From Beroe ovata (taxonomy: Eukaryota; Ctenophora; Nuda; Beroida; Beroidae): a DNA stretch of 19,501 nucleotides. The stretch is taken from positions 372,868 to 392,368 of the forward strand of contig CAMPET010000043.1 of assembly GCA_946803715.1 (NCBI GenBank), read 5' to 3'. The notes beneath the pieces were generated by a model. It was not told the origin of the DNA and did no database searches. It worked only from the letters and a program-made list of their open reading frames with translations. The translations under genes were made by a program, and so were the position numbers. Positions 16,225-19,501 of the stretch are shown here, in pieces; the first letter of the stretch is position 1; each line of letters begins with the position of its first letter.

Positions 16225-17560
16225 CAAGTGACCTCAAATCACAACAAGTGTTAACAAGTGTCCTCCAGTGTCTTCAAGTGTCCCCGATTGCCAATATGTG
16301 TCCAAAAGTGTCCTCATGTCACCACAGGTGTCCCAAAGTATCCACAAGTCACAAGTAGTGTCCTTTAATGTCCACAAGTGTCCAAAAGTCACCACAAGTG
16401 TCGTCAAGTGTCCCAAGTTACAACAAGTGTCTCTTGGTGTCCTCAAGGGTCCCCAAGTATCCATAACTCACCACCAGTGTCCCTGAATGTCCACAAGTGT
16501 CCAAAAGTGTCCTCATGTCACCATAAGTGTCCCCAAGTGTCCACAAGTCACCACTAGTGTCCCTAAATCTCCACAAGTGTCCCTAAGTGTCCACAAGTCA
16601 CCTCTAGTGTCCCTCGAAATGTCCACACGTGTCTGAAAGTGTTCTCGAATGTCCAAAAGTGTCCTCATGTGTCTACAAGTACCCCTATGTATCCTCGAAG
16701 ATTCCAAAGCGTCTTCATGTGTCCACAAGTATCCACAAGCAGCCCCAAATGTCCACAACTCACCACCAGTGTCCACAAGTCACCACTATTAGCCCCAATT
16801 TCCACAATTGTCCAAAAGTGTAATCATGTTACCACAAGTGTCCCAAAGTGACTACAGAGGTCCCCATGCGTCTCCCAGTGTCCACAAGTTACCACAAGTG
16901 TGCCTAAGTGTCCACGAGTCACCACTAGTTTCCCAAATGTCCCCAACTATCAACAAGTGTTATCGAGTGTCCACAAGTCACCACTAGTGTTCCTCGAAAT
17001 GTCCACACGTGTCTGAAAGTGTTCTCGAATGTCCAAAAATGTCCCCATGTGTCCACAAGTATTCCAAAGTGTCCACAAATGTCCCAAAGTGTCCACAAGT
17101 GACCAAAAGTCACCACAAGTGTCCCAAAGTGTCCACAACTCACCACTAGTGTCCACAAGTCACCACTAGTGTCCCTTAATATCCACATGTGACCAAAAGT
17201 CACCACAAGTGTCCCCAAGTGTCCCCAACTCACCACTAGTGTCCCTAAATGTTCACAAATGTCCAAATGTGTCCTCATGTCACCACTAGTGTCCCTTAGT
17301 GTCCACAAGTCACCACCAGTGTCCCCGAAATGTCCACAAGTGTCTGAAAGTGTTCCCGAATGTCCTAAAGTGTCCTCATGTGTCCACAAGTACCCCTGTG
17401 TCCTCGAAGATTCCAGAATGTCTTCACGTGTCCACAAGTGTCCACAAGCAGCCCAAAATGTGTACAGCTCACCGCTTGTGTCCCTTAATGTCCACAACTC
17501 ACCACTAGTGTCGCCAAATGTCCACAATTGTCCAAAAGTCACCACATGTGTCTCCATTCG
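16225..17560. repeat. Long 10-bp satellite, CCACAAGTGT type, with higher-order repeats
   Basis: About 130 consecutive decamers close to CCACAAGTGT or CCACAAGTCA; over 16261-16620 the array is in exact 10-bp register. A higher-order block beginning CGAAATGTCCACACGTGTCT recurs near 16614, 16993 and 17325 with the same following order (TCTGAAAGTGTTCTCGAATG and so on). Ten bp is not a multiple of three, but thirty is, so decapeptide frames such as GDLWTLRDTS appear on the minus strand, one 227 codons long. I treat these as accidental. Confidence 0.95.
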
Positions 17561-17599
17561 TTTTTCTTTGCGGCATCCATTTGGGTTGCCATAAGGTTT

Positions 17600-17760
17600 T
17601 CTTGTCAAGTTTCCATCAGGGTTTCCATTAGGGTTTATAGGTTTTCCTTGAAGCTTCCATTAATGTACCAATTAGTGTTACAATTAGGGTTTGAATTAGG
17701 GTTTGAATTAGGGTTTGAATTAGGGTTTCCATTAGGGTTTGCATTAGGGTTTTCTTGAAA
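17600..17760. repeat. 12-bp array with TTAGGGTTT core
   Basis: ATTAGGGTTTGA-type units start at 17683, 17695, 17707, 17719, 17731 and 17743, exactly 12 bp apart, with an ATTAGTG variant at 17671. The core contains the animal telomere hexamer TTAGGG, but not in uninterrupted tandem. Confidence 0.93.
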
Positions 17761-18265
17761 ACTTCCATTAGTGATCCATTTTGTGAACAAATTGTTGACC
17801 CAATTAGCGACCTAACAAGCGAGTCAATTAGTGACCCAATTAGTGACCCAATAAGTCTTCCAATAAGTGACCCAATAAGTCTTTAAGTATGACCCAATTA
17901 GTGACCCAATCAGCGACCCTATCAGCGACACAATCGGCGACGCAATCAGCGACGCAATAAGCGAAGCAATCAGCGACGCAATTAGCGACGCAATTAGCGA
18001 AGCAATTAGCGACGCAATTAGCGAAGCAATTAGCGACGCAGTTAGCGACGCAATTAGCGACGCAGTTAGCGACGCAGTTAGCGACGCAATTGGCGAAGCA
18101 AGTAGCGAAGCGATTAGCAAAACAATCAGCGACGCAATCAGTGAACCGGTAAGTGACTCAATTAGTGATCCAGTTAGTCATCCAATTATTACCCAATTAG
18201 TGCCGGATTAGTGACTCAATTAGCGACTAATGAGTGACTCAACTAGCGACATATCAGTGAACAAA
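17761..18265. repeat. 12-bp array, CAATTAGCGACG type
   Basis: Continues the 12-bp register of the preceding array, with the core changed from TTAGGGTTT to TTAGTGACC and then TTAGCGACG/TTAGCGAAG. Units are cleanest at 17930-18120. The minus-strand SLIA tetrapeptide frame (98 codons) is a by-product of the 12-bp period. Confidence 0.93.
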
Positions 18266-18395
18266 CTGGCAACTTTGTAGTGACCCAATTAGCGACTTAG
18301 TAGGGACCCAATTAGCGACTTAGTAGGGACCCAATTAGCGACTTAGTAGTAACCCAATTAGCGACTTAGTAGTAACCCAATTAGCGACTTAGTAG
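18266..18395. repeat. 23-bp array, AATTAGCGACTTAGTAG type
   Basis: ATTAGCGACTTAGTAG starts at 18288, 18311, 18334, 18357 and 18380, period 23. The unit begins like the 12-bp unit, so it appears to be a 12+11 derivative of the neighbouring array. Confidence 0.94.
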
Positions 18396-19501
18396 TGCAT
18401 GAAACGACCGAAGCTTCGGCTTCGGCTTCGGCTTCTGCAAACTTCGGCACTTTTTTGACATTCGGCTTCGGCTTCGGCTTCGGCAAAATTTTGCCGAAGT
18501 TTGGCCGAAGTTTTTGAGGCACTAATATATTGAGAAATGGTGGTTTTGGGCTCCAAGTACTGCATCTATAAAAAGTTGATTGGTAACCACTGAGTTGATT
18601 GGTAACCTACAAGGTGTATGGGCTATATTAATTGAATTTGGTGCACTTAAACTCTTCAACATCACTCGTTTAGACCACGGGTAAAAAAAAGATGCCATCG
18701 GCGCAAACTAAACTGGCTCCAAATAAGCTGAGCAAACTCAAAATTTTCATCTTCAAGCTTGATTCTCAGCCTGACTTTGAATGGTTTATGGCATGTGCAA
18801 AAAATCTCATATCATATTTGGAGTCTGTCTTGTGATTTCGACGTGAATGATAAAGGAAGAAGACATGAACAAATTTTTTGTCCAATGTATTATGTACGGC
18901 TCAGTTAATACCTATTCTTTTTGATACTCTATACTACTAGCAACGAACCCCTGCATTGATTGTTTCATAAAGGCCCTGAAATTTTGTTATCAATATATTT
19001 TTTTCTGCACCAGATTCGATTAATAAGCTAATAACACCTATTTCCGAATTTTTTTCCTGGGGGCCGTGCTCCCAGACCCCTGCTGTGTGTTGCTCGCTTT
19101 GCTCGGAGCCCAAAGTCCTAAGAAAGCAAGCTCCACAATGATTATTTGCGCAAGATTATTTGCTCATGCTCAATTATGAATGAAATTTTCCAAAGAGTCT
19201 ATCATCAATAGACAAGGACCCCAGAAACTGCAGCGGGCTGAAGCATAGGTACTCGCTTCGCTTGTGGCCAGATTGATTTTTTTTATTTCGTGAAAAAATG
19301 TGCAGCCAAGCTTTCCAATGGTCAATATAAAGCACACTCATAAAACATTTGGTCAGCCACATGTTTGTATTTTGTAATCTGAACTATCGTGAATGAAAAC
19401 TTCGGCCAAGACTTCGGCTTCGGCTTCGGCTTCGGCAACAAAAATTGAGCTTCGGCTTCTGCTTCGGCTTCGGCCAAAATTCTGGCTTCGGTCGTTTCAT
19501 G
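18393..19501. mobile_element. Non-autonomous hAT-like element with inverted ends
   Basis: CATGAAACGACCGAAGC (18398-18414) is matched exactly by its reverse complement at 19485-19501, the last 17 bases of the window. Both ends carry runs of CTTCGG (18414-18500 and 19405-19495). If the left end is extended to TAGTG (18393), it matches the TAGNG start common in hAT elements, whose subterminal regions are often TTCGG-rich. No transposase is present in the 1.1 kb. The right border and target duplication lie beyond the window. Its inner part contains a divergent relative of the GC-hairpin family (19010-19105). Confidence 0.65.
18573..18611. repeat. 19-bp direct duplication inside the element
   Basis: AGTTGATTGGTAACC occurs at 18574 and 18593 with related spacers (CACTG, TACAA). 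A small local duplication. Confidence 0.85.

Noticed and set aside
16925-17608. 227-codon minus-strand open frame rich in WTL, GDT and GHL
   Set aside because: It is produced by the 10-bp satellite (30 bp equals 10 codons). Other frames of the array are similarly open and no domain or start context supports a gene.
17683-17750. True interstitial telomere
   Set aside because: TTAGGG is never in uninterrupted tandem; it recurs every 12 bp within a satellite that grades into other cores.
17824-18120. 98-codon frame encoding an SLIA/SLTA repeat
   Set aside because: A direct consequence of the 12-bp array, which keeps any stop-free frame open. No flanking non-repeat coding sequence.

Overview
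The window is eukaryotic DNA, almost certainly from an animal. Coding sequence is confined to short exons with GT/AG borders, the surroundings are AT-rich and repeat-packed, and I see no bacterial-style genes, no tRNA or rRNA, and no long transposon ORF. The one gene I can identify is an animal-type ZFYVE19/ANCHR-like gene. The many GC hairpin repeats and minisatellites suggest an invertebrate, but the sequence does not settle the phylum.

Layout. Positions 1-395 hold a 29-bp satellite broken by a 117-bp retroposon-like tail with a 6-bp target duplication. Positions 473-4255 (minus strand) hold seven exons of the ANCHR-like gene. They join in one uninterrupted reading frame of 238 codons, starting at the ATG at 4255-4253 and running off the left edge. 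They encode an eight-cysteine FYVE-like zinc finger, a MIM1-type VPS4-binding motif, a second weaker MIM1-like helix and an acidic helix. Its sixth intron (570-669) is bounded by a 36-bp duplication of exon sequence and looks recently gained. Positions 4500-5700 are rich in palindromes: a MITE-like fragment, a perfect 53-bp-arm hairpin, a 46-bp palindrome and a complete 110-bp MITE with 9-bp target duplication. Positions 6300-9165 carry a plus-strand candidate exon and a roughly 1-kb segment present twice, in which two exon-like blocks keep their splice borders in both copies.

Positions 9163-15100 are a field of one composite noncoding repeat family with GC-rich hairpins, including a tandem array with a unit near 468 bp. 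It is interleaved with a 50-bp array, a CCGGATATT minisatellite and a twice-repeated block containing an 11-bp GCGCCAC array. Positions 15360-18395 are mostly short-period arrays (18, 10, 12 and 23 bp), including a TTAGGGTTT-bearing section. Positions 18393-19501 look like a non-autonomous hAT-like element with 17-bp inverted ends and CTTCGG-rich subtermini; its right end coincides with the window end.

Only the ANCHR-like gene can be given a function: FYVE-like zinc finger plus VPS4-binding motif, as in the animal abscission-checkpoint regulator. The rest is repeats, candidate exons of unknown role, or unremarkable intergenic and intronic DNA. Three single N bases (9493, 11815, 13833) lie in or between repeats, so copy numbers there should be treated with caution.
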